Part shown: positions 33,706 through 43,064 of the stretch, one piece after another
How positions within the stretch are numbered: position 1 is the first letter of the stretch
How the letters are laid out: the number at the start of each line of letters is the position of its first letter
From: Thioclava sp. GXIMD2076
Lineage (GTDB): Bacteria; Pseudomonadota; Alphaproteobacteria; Rhodobacterales; Rhodobacteraceae
Direction of reading: 5' to 3'
DNA length: 64,000 nt
Assembly: GCF_037949795.1 (NCBI RefSeq)
Contig: NZ_CP149932.1
Span: 1,415,001 to 1,479,000, forward strand
Notes under the pieces: generated by a model
What the model was told of the DNA's origin: nothing
Databases searched by the model: none
Seen by the model: the letters and a program-made list of their open reading frames with translations, nothing else
Translations under genes and position numbers: made by a program

Positions 33706-34521
33706 ATGACCGGCAGCTTCATCCCGCCACTGCGCCCGAGGCGTGTCAGAACGCTTTTCGTATCGGACCTGCATTTGGGAGCGTGGGGGAGTCAGGCGGG
33801 GCGGTTTCTGGAATTCCTGCGCCAGACCGAGGCCGAGACGATCTATCTGGTGGGCGATATTCTTGATATCTGGCATGGTGGCAAGCCCAACTGGTCGGCC
33901 ACTCATGACGCGGTGATGGACGAGTTGCGTGCCCGTATCCGCGCGGGCGTCAGGGTGGTCTACCTGCCGGGCAATCACGATGCAGAGCTTCGCAAACGTC
34001 TGGGGCGCCAGTTTCAGGGTATGGAGCTGGTCAATGAGGCGATCCACCAGAGCGCCGACGGCCGCCGCTTTCTGGTCCTGCATGGCGATCAATGCGATGC
34101 ACGGCTCCTGCGCTTCCATTTCATGACACGGCTCGGGTCGCGGCTGGATGCGGGGCTGCGCCGGTTTGACGCGTGGGCGCGGCGGGGACTGTCGCGGTCG
34201 TTCCACCGTGAACCCGAGCGGAATCTGGTCGAGATGCTTGTGACGGGTGTGAATATGCTGATGACCGCAGGCAATCGCTATGAGGGGCGCCTGATGGAGC
34301 TGGTGCGGGCGCGGGAGGCTGATGGCGTGGTCTGCGGCCATTTCCACAAGCCGGCCCTGCGCAATGTCGAGGGGCTGGTCTATGCCAATTGCGGCGACTG
34401 GATCGATAGCTACACGGCGATGGTCGAAACCGAGGACGGACGGCTGGAGTTGCTTGAGCTGCGGCCTGTGGCCAAGCGCCAGAGCCGCAAGCTGCCGCAG
34501 CCTGCGGAGGTGCGGGTATGA
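33706..34521 (+). CDS. plcP: PlcP-type phospholipase C (LpxH-like metallophosphoesterase)
   Basis: 271 aa. Calcineurin-type metal motifs in order: SDLHLG (DxH), VGDILD (GDxxD), GNHD, LHGDQ and VCGHFHKP (GHxH). The fold is that of UDP-2,3-diacylglucosamine hydrolase, but the neighbour is a GT21 glycosyltransferase and a Pho box precedes it; this combination is the PlcP-Agt lipid-remodelling pair of Sinorhizobium and marine alphaproteobacteria, in which PlcP hydrolyses phospholipid to diacylglycerol under phosphate limitation. LpxH function is the alternative. Stop overlaps the agt start by 4 nt. Confidence 0.82.
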   Translation: MTGSFIPPLRPRRVRTLFVSDLHLGAWGSQAGRFLEFLRQTEAETIYLVGDILDIWHGGKPNWSATHDAVMDELRARIRAGVRVVYLPGNHDAELRKRLGRQFQGMELVNEAIHQSADGRRFLVLHGDQCDARLLRFHFMTRLGSRLDAGLRRFDAWARRGLSRSFHREPERNLVEMLVTGVNMLMTAGNRYEGRLMELVRAREADGVVCGHFHKPALRNVEGLVYANCGDWIDSYTAMVETEDGRLELLELRPVAKRQSRKLPQPAEVRV

Positions 34522-35636
34522 GCTGGTCCATGATCTTTCTCGCGATCTTCGGCGTGCTTTTCGGTGTGCATCTGGTGACGGTGGCGCAGGGGCTCTGGCG
34601 ATATCGCCGCAGACCAGCCGCCGAGATCGCGGCGCGCCCGATGGTCACCCTCCTACGGCCGGTCTGCGGGCTTGACCGGTTCGACGCCGAGACGCTCGAG
34701 ACCAGCTTCAAACTCGATTATCCCTCTTATGAAGTGATCTTCTGCGCCGCGGTGGAGCATGATCCGGCGGTAGAGGTGCTGCGCGCGCTTGCGGCGCGTT
34801 ATCCGCGGGTGTCATGCCAGATCCTGATTGGTGAGGACCGGATTACCGGCAATCCCAAGCTGAACAATCTCGAAAAAGGGTTCAGGGCCGCGCACGGCGA
34901 ATGGATCGCGATGGCCGATGCCAATCTGCTGCTGCCGCCCGATTATATCGACCGGATGCTGGAGGTGGTGGAAGCCGATACGGGGCTGGTGACCAGCCCG
35001 CCCATCGGGATCCGCGCCGGAAATTTCTGGGGCGCAGTCGAGGCCGCTTTCCTCAACAGTTTCCAGGCCCGCTGGCAGTTATCGGCGGATATGCTGGGCA
35101 ATGGGTTCGCGCAGGGCAAGACGCTGTGCTGGCGTCGCGATGTGCTGGAAAAAGCGGGTGGTCTGGTGGCTCTGGGGCGCGATCTGGCCGAGGATGTGGC
35201 CTCGACCAAGGCCGTGCGCCGTCAGGGGCTGAAGGTACGCGTGGTCCGTAAGCCCTTTGCGCAGCCGGTGGGCTCCCGTGGTTTCCGCGCGGTCTGGGAC
35301 AGGCAGCTGCGCTGGGCGCGGGTCCGCCGCGACGGATTCCTGATGATTTTCGCCGCCGAGATCTTGCTTGGGCCGTGGTTGCCCGCGCTGGCTCTGGGGC
35401 TGGCGGGAGCATGGGCGCTGATCCCTGTGCTATGCTGTGTGTGGTATCTGGCGGAATGGGCGCTGGCCAAACGGGCGGGCTGGCCGCATGGCGCGCGTGA
35501 TGTGGCGGCGATGGTCGCGCGCGATATCCTGATGCCCGCGCTCTGGGTCATGACATGGGCGCGGCGCGGGTTCGAGTGGCGCGGCTCGGCTATGGACCGG
35601 AATGGCGCCCTGACACCTCCGAAAGCCGCGAAGTAA
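34518..35636 (+). CDS. agt: GT21-family diacylglycerol glycosyltransferase (Agt-like)
   Basis: 372 aa. N-terminal membrane anchor (MIFLAIFGVLFGVHLVTV), then the GT-A domain: RPVCGLDRFDAETLETSF, VIFCAAVEHDP, KLNNLEKGF, a MADANLL acidic motif, DLAEDVASTKAV and RQLRWARVRR (the [Q/R]xxRW motif of ceramide-glucosyltransferase-like GT21 enzymes), and two C-terminal membrane segments. Placed after plcP, it fits the enzyme that glycosylates diacylglycerol to give glycolipids that replace phospholipids. Sugar (Glc or GlcA) unknown. Confidence 0.8.
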   Translation: MSWSMIFLAIFGVLFGVHLVTVAQGLWRYRRRPAAEIAARPMVTLLRPVCGLDRFDAETLETSFKLDYPSYEVIFCAAVEHDPAVEVLRALAARYPRVSCQILIGEDRITGNPKLNNLEKGFRAAHGEWIAMADANLLLPPDYIDRMLEVVEADTGLVTSPPIGIRAGNFWGAVEAAFLNSFQARWQLSADMLGNGFAQGKTLCWRRDVLEKAGGLVALGRDLAEDVASTKAVRRQGLKVRVVRKPFAQPVGSRGFRAVWDRQLRWARVRRDGFLMIFAAEILLGPWLPALALGLAGAWALIPVLCCVWYLAEWALAKRAGWPHGARDVAAMVARDILMPALWVMTWARRGFEWRGSAMDRNGALTPPKAAK

Positions 35637-35640
35637 CCCT

Positions 35641-36228
35641 ATGTTCGGTCTCGACCAGATTATAGCGCTTTTGTCGTCCCACGGGCTTGTGCTGGTGGGC
35701 GGCCTTTCCATTCTGGAAGGGCCTATCGTGACCGTGCTGGCCTCGTGGCTCGCCTCGAATGGCGCCTTCGACGTGGTGCCCTTGTTCTTCGTTCTGGTCG
35801 CAGGCGATCTGATCGGCGATCTGGGTTTCTATTTCCTCGGCCGCAAGGGGCTGGGGATCGTGCCGCCGAAATGGCGCCACAGGCTGGGGCTCGACGGACG
35901 GCGCCTGCGCAAGATGCTGCGCCATTTCCGCGAGAAAGGCGGGCGCACCCTGATCGCGGGTAAAATTACCCATTCCGCAGGGGCGGCCATTCTGGTGGCT
36001 GCCGGTATCTCGCGGATGCCGATCGTCCCGTTCTTTCTGTATAATTTGCTGGCGACGATCCCCAAAACCGGCGCACTCATGGCACTGGGCTATTTCATGG
36101 GCTCGGCCTATGCGCGGATCGACGGATGGATCTCGAAGGGCTCCATCATCGTTCTTGCAATACTCGTTATCGCCGGTATCGGCTGGTATATCCATCACAA
36201 GAGGCAGTCGTCATGTCCGCAGGACTAA
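35641..36228 (+). CDS. DedA-family membrane protein
   Basis: 195 aa. Typical SNARE-associated/DedA motifs: ILEGPIVTVLASWLAS near the N-terminus, LFFVLVAGDLIGDLGFYFLGR, HFREKGGRTLIAGKITHSAG and a C-terminal membrane helix. DedA proteins are implicated in lipid (undecaprenyl phosphate or phospholipid) flipping. Located 4 nt after agt, so it may help move the remodelled lipids; that role is inferred. Confidence 0.85.
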   Translation: MFGLDQIIALLSSHGLVLVGGLSILEGPIVTVLASWLASNGAFDVVPLFFVLVAGDLIGDLGFYFLGRKGLGIVPPKWRHRLGLDGRRLRKMLRHFREKGGRTLIAGKITHSAGAAILVAAGISRMPIVPFFLYNLLATIPKTGALMALGYFMGSAYARIDGWISKGSIIVLAILVIAGIGWYIHHKRQSSCPQD

Positions 36229-36923
36229 GCATCAGTTGCGTGATCCCCGCCTATAACGAGGCGCCCCGTATCCGCCGCGTTCTGGAGGCGGTGCTGTGCC
36301 ATCCCGCGATCCATGAGGTCATCGTGGTGGATGACGGATCGAGCGATGGCACCGCCGACGTGGTGGCAACGCTGCCCTCGGTGAGGCTGATCCGGCAGGC
36401 GCAGAATGGAGGCAAATCGGCCGCGGTGGCGCGGGGGATCGCGGCGGCGGCGGGCAGCTATGTGATGCTCCTCGACAGTGATCTTCTGGGGCTGACGGGG
36501 CTGCATGTGTCGGAACTGCTCGACCCCGTGCGGAGGGGGCGCGCCGATGTGGCGATCAGCCTGCGCCGCAATGCGCCCATGGTCTGGCGGATGATCGGGC
36601 TCGATTACATCTCGGGCGAGCGGGTTCTGCCGCGTAACTGGCTCATGGAGGGGCTCGACGATCTGCCGCATTTCGGGCTGGAGGTGCATATGAACCGCCT
36701 CTTGATCCGCAACAATGCGCGGATTGCGGTGGTCGAATGGCCCGATGTGGCAAGCCCCTACAAACACGCGAAACTGGGCAGCTGGGCGGCGGGTCTGCGC
36801 GCCGATGCGGCAATGCTGGCCGATATGTTCCGTGTGGTCAGCCCGCTGGAGGCGGGGGGCCAGATCTGGTCGATGCGCCGGATGCGGGTGCGGGATATCT
36901 CTGGCGGTCACGCGTCTCTGTAA
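36213..36923 (+). CDS. Family 2 glycosyltransferase
   Basis: 236 aa from ATG 36213; the frame extends to 36126 but only inside dedA. GT-A core: SCVIPAYNEAPRI, EVIVVDDGSSDGT, QNGGKSAAVARGI and VMLLDSDLLGL (metal-binding Asp). Unlike many GT2 members it has no C-terminal membrane helices. The start overlaps the dedA stop by 16 nt. With plcP-agt-dedA it may add a second sugar to the glycolipid. A hairpin terminator follows. Confidence 0.87.
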   Translation: MSAGLSISCVIPAYNEAPRIRRVLEAVLCHPAIHEVIVVDDGSSDGTADVVATLPSVRLIRQAQNGGKSAAVARGIAAAAGSYVMLLDSDLLGLTGLHVSELLDPVRRGRADVAISLRRNAPMVWRMIGLDYISGERVLPRNWLMEGLDDLPHFGLEVHMNRLLIRNNARIAVVEWPDVASPYKHAKLGSWAAGLRADAAMLADMFRVVSPLEAGGQIWSMRRMRVRDISGGHASL

Positions 36924-36925
36924 CG

Positions 36926-36958
36926 CAAAAAGGCTGCCGTTCTGGCAGCCTTTCTGTT
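36926..36958 (+). terminator. Rho-independent terminator of the plcP operon
   Basis: AAAGGCTGCC-GTTCT-GGCAGCCTTT stem-loop with a T-rich tail, directly after the GT2 stop. It also lies 6 nt after the end of the converging ccr gene and may serve both. Confidence 0.75.
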
Positions 36959-36963
36959 TGGGG

Positions 36964-38256
36964 TCAGACCTGTCCGCTGGCTTCGAGCGTATCGGCAAAG
37001 GTGCGCAGGCCCGTTCTGGTTGCTTGCACCAATACCGCCATGTTCCCCGGCTTATGCTGGTTATGCATCATCTTGGTATGGGATTGCGGGATTTCTTCCC
37101 ACGGGAACACTTCCGACATGCAGGGATCGAGCCGCCGTTCGATCATCAGCCGGTTGGCCGAGGCTGCCTGTTTGAGATTGGCGAAATGGCTGCCTTGCAG
37201 GCGCTTTTGGTGCATCCACATATAGCGCACGTCAAAGGTGCAATTGAACCCGCTCGTGCCCGCGCAGATCACCACCATGCCGCCCTTTTTCACCACGAGG
37301 GTGGAGACGGGGAAGGTGCTCTCGCCCGGATGCTCGAAGACCATATCGACATTCACGCCCTTGCCGGTGATGTCCCAGATCGCCTTGCCGAAGCGGCGGG
37401 CCTCTTTCAGCCAGTCGTTATATTCGGGGCTGTTGACAGTGGGTAGCTGCCCCCAGCATTTGAATTCCTTGCGGTTGATCACGCCCTTGGCGCCCTGTGC
37501 CATGACGAACTCGCGCTTGGATTCATCGGAGATCACGCCGATCGCATTGGCGCCCGCGGTATTGGCCAGCTGGATTGCATAGGAGCCGAGGCCGCCCGAG
37601 GCGCCCCAGACCAGCACGTTCTGTCCCGGTTTCAGCTCATGCGGGTGATGGCCGAACAGCATACGATAGGCAGTGGCCAGCGTCAGCGTATAGCAGGCAC
37701 TCTCTTCCCATGTCAGATGCCGGGGGCGCGGCATCAGTTGCTGGGCCTGCACGCGGGTGAACTGCGCGAAGGAGCCGTCCTGCGTCTCGTAGCCCCAGAT
37801 GCGCTGGCTGGGCGAGAACATCGGATCGCCGCCATTGCATTCCTCGTCATTGCCATCATCCTGATTGCAATGGATCACCACCTCGTCGCCGACTTTCCAG
37901 TTCTTCACCTTGTCGCCCACGGCCCAGACGATGCCCGAGGCATCGGAACCGGCGATATGGTAGGGGGCCTTATGCACGTCGAACGGGCTGATCGGCACAC
38001 CGAGCCCTGCCCAGACGCCATTATAGTTTACGCCCGCGGCCATCACGAGGACGAGCACCTCGTTGCTGTCGATAGTCCATGTATCGACGATTTCTTTCTG
38101 GAAGGAATCTTCGGGGGCGCCGTGGCGTTCGCGGCGGATTGCCCACGCATACATCTTGGGCGGCACATAGCCCAAAGGCGGGATTTCCCCGATCTCGTAT
38201 AGGTCTTTCTCTTCCGCCTTATACGGAATGATGTTGCTGTCGCTATCCAATGCCAT
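36964..38256 (-). CDS. ccr: Crotonyl-CoA carboxylase/reductase
   Basis: 430 aa, the family's length. MDR-type fold with cofactor site VLVWGASGGLGSYAIQLA and conserved blocks AGVNYNGVWAGLG, GSDASGIVWAVG and HCNQDDGNDEECNGGDPM, which are typical of Ccr. It reductively carboxylates crotonyl-CoA to ethylmalonyl-CoA with NADPH and CO2, the signature step of the ethylmalonyl-CoA pathway for C2 assimilation. Start at 38256 (MALDSD) with AGAGGAAG upstream; ATG 38262 is possible. Divergent from ecm. Confidence 0.96.
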   Translation of the reverse strand: MALDSDSNIIPYKAEEKDLYEIGEIPPLGYVPPKMYAWAIRRERHGAPEDSFQKEIVDTWTIDSNEVLVLVMAAGVNYNGVWAGLGVPISPFDVHKAPYHIAGSDASGIVWAVGDKVKNWKVGDEVVIHCNQDDGNDEECNGGDPMFSPSQRIWGYETQDGSFAQFTRVQAQQLMPRPRHLTWEESACYTLTLATAYRMLFGHHPHELKPGQNVLVWGASGGLGSYAIQLANTAGANAIGVISDESKREFVMAQGAKGVINRKEFKCWGQLPTVNSPEYNDWLKEARRFGKAIWDITGKGVNVDMVFEHPGESTFPVSTLVVKKGGMVVICAGTSGFNCTFDVRYMWMHQKRLQGSHFANLKQAASANRLMIERRLDPCMSEVFPWEEIPQSHTKMMHNQHKPGNMAVLVQATRTGLRTFADTLEASGQV

Positions 38257-38699
38257 CCCCATCTTCCTCTTCCCAAGATGCCGCGCCGCAGAATCGTCTG
38301 GGTGCTCCTCAGTTCTACAATCGGATGCGCAATAAAGCAACTATATAGATTTTGATTTTGTAATTTTGTGTCGCAATGGATATTTTTCCGAGCGTAGCCA
38401 TACCGGCCAAGCCACCCGCTTTGGTGCCCTGTCCTGTCGCGATTTCGTGTAGTCCGGCCTTGCTATGCTGACTTTCCGCAGAAATTTTATAGCATGACTC
38501 TGGCGGCAAACGGTAACTTTCGGGTAAAAAGAAAGGAGAGCTTCACATATTGCTCTCATCTTGGGCGTGTGGCGCGCAAACGCGCGTTTTGCCGGACAAT
38601 CTCTGCGATGCAGAATTTTCTTGTTATTATAAAGTTGCGTGTAGTATCTAATTTCAGGAATTATGTTTCCATATTGGATTCGTGGAGGGGAGGCCGCCC
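38257..38699. other. Divergent ccr/ecm control region, 443 bp
   Basis: Intergenic, relatively AT-rich and with no open frame of note. It must hold the promoters of both pathway genes. I see no clear RamB/PccR-type operator from sequence alone. Confidence 0.5.
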
Positions 38700-40676
38700 A
38701 TGACCGAGACCAGAACCGATCTACCCGCTCGTGACAAGCCGTGGCTGTTTCGCACCTATGCCGGTCATTCGACCGCTCGGAAATCGAATGAGCTTTACCG
38801 CACGAACCTTGCCAAGGGGCAGACGGGGCTGTCCGTGGCCTTCGATCTTCCCACCCAGACGGGCTATGATAGCGATCATATCCTCGCGCGGGGCGAGGTG
38901 GGCAAGGTGGGTGTGCCGGTCTGCCATCTGGGCGACATGCGTGCGCTGTTTGCCGATATTCCGCTCGAACAGATGAATACCTCGATGACGATCAACGCGA
39001 CCGCGCCGTGGCTTCTGTCGCTCTATATCGCGGTGGCCGAGGAGCAGGGCGCCGATATCTCGCGGCTGCAGGGCACCGTGCAGAACGATCTGGTGAAGGA
39101 ATATCTCTCGCGCGGGACCTATATCTGCCCGCCCAAACCGAGCCTTGCGATGATCACCGATGTGGCGGCCTATACCCGCGAGCATCTGCCCAAATGGAAC
39201 CCGATGAATGTCTGTTCCTACCACCTGCAGGAGGCGGGGGCCACGCCCGAGCAGGAGCTGGCCTTCGCGCTTGCCACGGCGATTGCCGTGCTCGACGACC
39301 TGAAGACCAAGGTGCCGGTGGAGGCGTTCCCCGAAATGGTCGGGCGGATCTCGTTCTTCGTGAATGCGGGCATCCGCTTTGTCACCGAGCTGTGCAAGAT
39401 GCGCGCCTTCACCGAGCTATGGGACGAGATCTGCCGCGAGCGTTATGGGATCGCGGAAGAGAAATACCGCCGCTTCCGCTATGGGGTGCAGGTCAACAGC
39501 CTCGGTCTGACCGAACAGCAACCCGAGAATAACGTCTATCGTATCCTGATCGAGATGCTGGCCGTGACGCTCTCGAAGAATGCCCGCGCCCGTGCGGTGC
39601 AGCTGCCGGCATGGAACGAGGCTCTGGGCCTGCCGCGCCCATGGGACCAGCAGTGGTCGCTCCGGATGCAGCAGATCATGGCCTACGAGACCGATCTGCT
39701 GGAATATGGCGATCTCTTCGACGGCAATCCGGCGGTGGCCGCCAAGGTCGAGGCGCTGAAGGACGGCGCGCGTTCGGAGCTGGCGCAGATCGATGCGATG
39801 GGGGGGGCGATTGCCTCCATCGATTACATGAAATCGCGTCTGGTGGAGGCCAATGCCGCCCGGATCGGGCGGATTGAGGCCGAGGAGACGATCGTGGTGG
39901 GCGTGAACCGCTGGCAGCAGGGGGAGCCTTCGCCGCTGACCGCCGGGGATGGCGGGATCATGGTTGTGGACCCTGCGGTCGAGGCCGAGCAGGTGGCGCG
40001 TTTGGCCGAGTGGCGCGCGGAACGTGACGGGGCGCGGGTGAGCGCTGCGCTGGAGGCGCTTCGGCTTGCGGCGTCAAAGGGCGAGAATGTCATGCCTGCC
40101 TCGATCGAGGCGGCCCGCGCGGGCGTGACCACGGGCGAATGGGCGGGGGTCATGCGCGCCGTTCATGGCGAATATCGCGGCCCGACAGGTGTGGCCAGCA
40201 CGCCCTCCAACCGCACCGAAGGGCTGGATGATATCCGCGAGGCGGTCGAGCAGGCCTCGCGCAAACTCGGGCGGCGCCTCAAGTTCGTGGTGGGCAAGCC
40301 CGGGCTCGATGGCCATTCCAACGGGGCTGAGCAGATCGCCTTCCGCGCCCGCGATTGCGGCATGGACATTACCTATGAGGGTATCCGCCTGACGCCCGAG
40401 CAGATCGTGGCCCGTGCGCTCGAGGAAAACGCGCATGTGGTGGGCGTCTCGATCCTGTCGGGCAGCCATCTGCCGCTGGTCGAGGAGCTGATGGAGCGGA
40501 TGCGCGAGGCGGGGCTTGCCGATGTGCCCGTGCTGGTTGGCGGGATTATCCCCGACGACGATGCCAGACGCCTGATGGGCTATGGCGTGGCACGGGTCTA
40601 CACGCCCAAGGATTTCGAGCTGAACCGCATCATGATGGATATCGTGGGGCTTGCCGTACCGCAGGCCGCGCAATAG
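38700..40676 (+). CDS. ecm: Ethylmalonyl-CoA mutase (MeaA)
   Basis: 658 aa. Methylmalonyl-CoA-mutase-type TIM barrel (YAGHSTARKSNELYR, TGLSVAFDLPTQTGYDSDH) plus the C-terminal B12-binding domain with GLDGHSNGAEQI (DxHxxG) and GVSILSGSH and LVGGIIPDDD. The single-chain form with these features is Ecm. It converts ethylmalonyl-CoA to methylsuccinyl-CoA. ATG 38700 has GGAGGGGAGG 6 nt upstream; the GTG at 38682 is less likely. Confidence 0.94.
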   Translation: MTETRTDLPARDKPWLFRTYAGHSTARKSNELYRTNLAKGQTGLSVAFDLPTQTGYDSDHILARGEVGKVGVPVCHLGDMRALFADIPLEQMNTSMTINATAPWLLSLYIAVAEEQGADISRLQGTVQNDLVKEYLSRGTYICPPKPSLAMITDVAAYTREHLPKWNPMNVCSYHLQEAGATPEQELAFALATAIAVLDDLKTKVPVEAFPEMVGRISFFVNAGIRFVTELCKMRAFTELWDEICRERYGIAEEKYRRFRYGVQVNSLGLTEQQPENNVYRILIEMLAVTLSKNARARAVQLPAWNEALGLPRPWDQQWSLRMQQIMAYETDLLEYGDLFDGNPAVAAKVEALKDGARSELAQIDAMGGAIASIDYMKSRLVEANAARIGRIEAEETIVVGVNRWQQGEPSPLTAGDGGIMVVDPAVEAEQVARLAEWRAERDGARVSAALEALRLAASKGENVMPASIEAARAGVTTGEWAGVMRAVHGEYRGPTGVASTPSNRTEGLDDIREAVEQASRKLGRRLKFVVGKPGLDGHSNGAEQIAFRARDCGMDITYEGIRLTPEQIVARALEENAHVVGVSILSGSHLPLVEELMERMREAGLADVPVLVGGIIPDDDARRLMGYGVARVYTPKDFELNRIMMDIVGLAVPQAAQ

Positions 40677-40742
40677 GGGCGGCTGCTCGAAATCCGCGTG
40701 GGCGGGGGGCTTTCGCTCTTCCGCCCGTAGACGGGCTTCTTT

Positions 40743-42308
40743 ATGGTCGCGGCCATGAATGATGTGCCCGCAATCCAGTTTTCCGAAGATCAGGCCGAGG
40801 CCTGGGATGCCGTCGCCGACGCTCTGCGCAAGGCAGGGGTCGATGTTGATGACGGTATGGTGATGCCCGAAACCTCGGCTGCCCAAGTGCATTCGGTGAT
40901 CGGCAAGGCGGGCTCCGGCAAGACCATGCTGCTGTCCTCGCTCTACAAGGCCCTGCAGGAGGCTGGCGTCGAGATCGTCTCGGGGGATTACGAAGGCAAG
41001 AAAAAGAAGGAACGCCGGACGCTGGCGATCCTTGCGCCGACCAATAAGGCGGCCTCGGTGCTGCGCTCGCGCGGGGTGCCGGCAACCACCATCCACCGCA
41101 TCCTCTACACCCCCGTCTATGACCCAGAATACGAGCGGATCGCCGAGTGGTTGGGCGGCCAGGGTGAGCGCCCGAACCTCGATATCCTGAAGGTCGAGGG
41201 GTTGACCGAAGAGATGCTCGACCGTGCCAAAGCCTTCTACGATATCCACAAATCCGTGCCCGCCGCGCTCGCATCGGCGGGGTTGCGCGGCTCCGATTTT
41301 ATTCAGGGCTGGAAACGGCGCGAGGATCCGCTCGATATCGGCTTTGTCGACGAGGCCTCGATGCTGGACGAGCGCCAGTTCGACGATCTGCGCGAGATCT
41401 TTCCGACGCTGATCCTGTTCGGCGATCCGGCGCAGCTGGCGCCGGTAAACCAGTCGGGCCAGATGAGTTTCGAGAAACTTCCCGACGAGCGCAAACATGT
41501 GCTCCACCGGATCCACCGCCAGACGCAGGATAATCCGATCCTCGATCTGGCCCATGCGCTGGCCGATGACGCCCTCACTTTCGACCGGTTCGAGCGGATG
41601 ATCGAGGACCGCGCCGCAGGTGACGAGCGTGTGGTCTGGGCGGGCCGCGTCGAGGCCGATCTGATGGCGCGCTCGCCGGTGCTTGTCTGGCGCAATGCCA
41701 CGCGTATACGGCTGATCCATGCCTTCCGCGGCGCCTTCAGTGCGCCGGTCGATGAGCTTCTGCCAGGCGAGCCGCTGATCTGCGACGGGATCGAGCTGCC
41801 GGTAAAGCACCGCAAACGCCGGATCGATCTGGAAGCGCGCGGCCTGATCAAGGGCGCGCAGGTCATTTATCTGGGGCCGGGCAAGAAACCCGGTTTCTCG
41901 CGGCTGCATGTGATCGGCTCGGAAGATCCGCGCCTGTCTGCGGCCTCGATCGTGAAGATCGAGCTGCCCGACGAGGAAGAGCCCTTCATCCCCTTTGCCG
42001 CGCGCATGGGGGCCACCTTCCTGCACGGGGCGGCGGTGACCATCCACAAGGCTCAGGGCTCGCAATGGCGCGATGTGCAGGTCTTCGCGCCCGATATCTA
42101 TGCGGCCGCCCGTGCGGGGCGGGTGGAGGCAGGTATCCCCTTGTGGAAACGTCTGGCCTATGTGGCGATCACCCGTGCCGAGCACCGCCTTTTGTGGGTG
42201 ACGCGGGCGCGGCTGGCACGTCCTTCGGCGCCGCTGGGCGTGGAGGATCTGCCCAAAGGGGCGGCGCAGGCGCTCAAGCTCGAGATCCAGGACGCGCCTG
42301 AAGGCTGA
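40743..42308 (+). CDS. RecD/Pif1-like SF1 DNA helicase
   Basis: 521 aa. Walker A GKAGSGKTMLLSSL, a motif I-type start FSEDQAEAWDAV, Ia (LAPTNKAASVLR), motif II DIGFVDEASMLDE, motif III LILFGDPAQLAPV and the C-terminal VTIHKAQGSQWRDVQVF and YVAITRAEHRLLWV blocks show a complete SF1 helicase of the RecD2/Dda type. Such stand-alone proteins in alphaproteobacteria are annotated as AAA/UvrD-like helicases; role in repair or replication restart is inferred. ATG 40755 is an alternative start. Lies after ecm. Confidence 0.87.
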   Translation: MVAAMNDVPAIQFSEDQAEAWDAVADALRKAGVDVDDGMVMPETSAAQVHSVIGKAGSGKTMLLSSLYKALQEAGVEIVSGDYEGKKKKERRTLAILAPTNKAASVLRSRGVPATTIHRILYTPVYDPEYERIAEWLGGQGERPNLDILKVEGLTEEMLDRAKAFYDIHKSVPAALASAGLRGSDFIQGWKRREDPLDIGFVDEASMLDERQFDDLREIFPTLILFGDPAQLAPVNQSGQMSFEKLPDERKHVLHRIHRQTQDNPILDLAHALADDALTFDRFERMIEDRAAGDERVVWAGRVEADLMARSPVLVWRNATRIRLIHAFRGAFSAPVDELLPGEPLICDGIELPVKHRKRRIDLEARGLIKGAQVIYLGPGKKPGFSRLHVIGSEDPRLSAASIVKIELPDEEEPFIPFAARMGATFLHGAAVTIHKAQGSQWRDVQVFAPDIYAAARAGRVEAGIPLWKRLAYVAITRAEHRLLWVTRARLARPSAPLGVEDLPKGAAQALKLEIQDAPEG

Positions 42309-43064
42309 TCAGCTGAAGAACCTGCGGAAGGCCGCATTGGCCGCCCAACCCGCAAACACCGCGAGCGCCAGCGACATGATGCCGTAAAGCGGCGGATAGT
42401 TTTGCGACAGCGCATAGAGCCAGCGTTCCAGCCCGACTTTGCGCACGCTCACGGGGGCGGTATATTCGTCGATCACGCGGTATTTGCGCACAAGGAAGAT
42501 CCGCACTTTGTAATCGCCCTCGATCAGGTTGGCAGGCAGTTTGAAATCGGCGCGGAAGAGCGTGTCGTCGAGCAGTTTCACATCGCCCGGATTATCCTTG
42601 TAGAGGCTCTGGCGCAGCCGGATACGCTGCAGCGCCTCGGCATAGGGGGCGGCATTGGCGCGCTCGATCGCGTCGGTATAATTGCGCAGGGCCTGCGGCA
42701 CGGTGATGCGGTAGATCTCGTCAACCTCGGGGGCCAGAAACTCATGCTCGGGGCGGGTGGTGGCCACGGCGTAATAGGTCGGGGCCGAAGGGATCTCGAC
42801 CGAGCCGGTATTGATCCAGATCCCCATCTGGCGCGATTTACGGCGCACGGTCACGGGGCCTTGCGGACCCTCCAGCGTCACGATCACATCCAGCGGGCCG
42901 CTCGGCTCGGGGGCGGCGCGTTTGACCGCGCCGAAGATCAGGATCTCGGAGCCGTCGAAGGAGGTGGTGATCCCGATACTCTCGCGCGAGAGACCGGCCA
43001 CCACGGTTTCGGCGGCACGGGCGGGCAGGGCGATGACAATCAGGAGAAGGGCAAGACGCAGCAT
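42309..43064 (-). CDS. TIGR02186 family membrane-anchored protein
   Basis: 251 aa. N-terminal signal (LALLLIVIALPARAAE), a large periplasmic beta-rich domain (ESIGITTSFDGSEILIFG, QGPVTVRRKSRQMGIWIN) and one C-terminal membrane helix (YGIMSLALAVFAGWAANAAF). It is characteristically encoded beside a TauE/SafE protein, as here where the two genes overlap by one base. Function not established; proposed partner in sulfite/organosulfonate export. Confidence 0.85.
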   Translation of the reverse strand: MLRLALLLIVIALPARAAETVVAGLSRESIGITTSFDGSEILIFGAVKRAAPEPSGPLDVIVTLEGPQGPVTVRRKSRQMGIWINTGSVEIPSAPTYYAVATTRPEHEFLAPEVDEIYRITVPQALRNYTDAIERANAAPYAEALQRIRLRQSLYKDNPGDVKLLDDTLFRADFKLPANLIEGDYKVRIFLVRKYRVIDEYTAPVSVRKVGLERWLYALSQNYPPLYGIMSLALAVFAGWAANAAFRRFFS

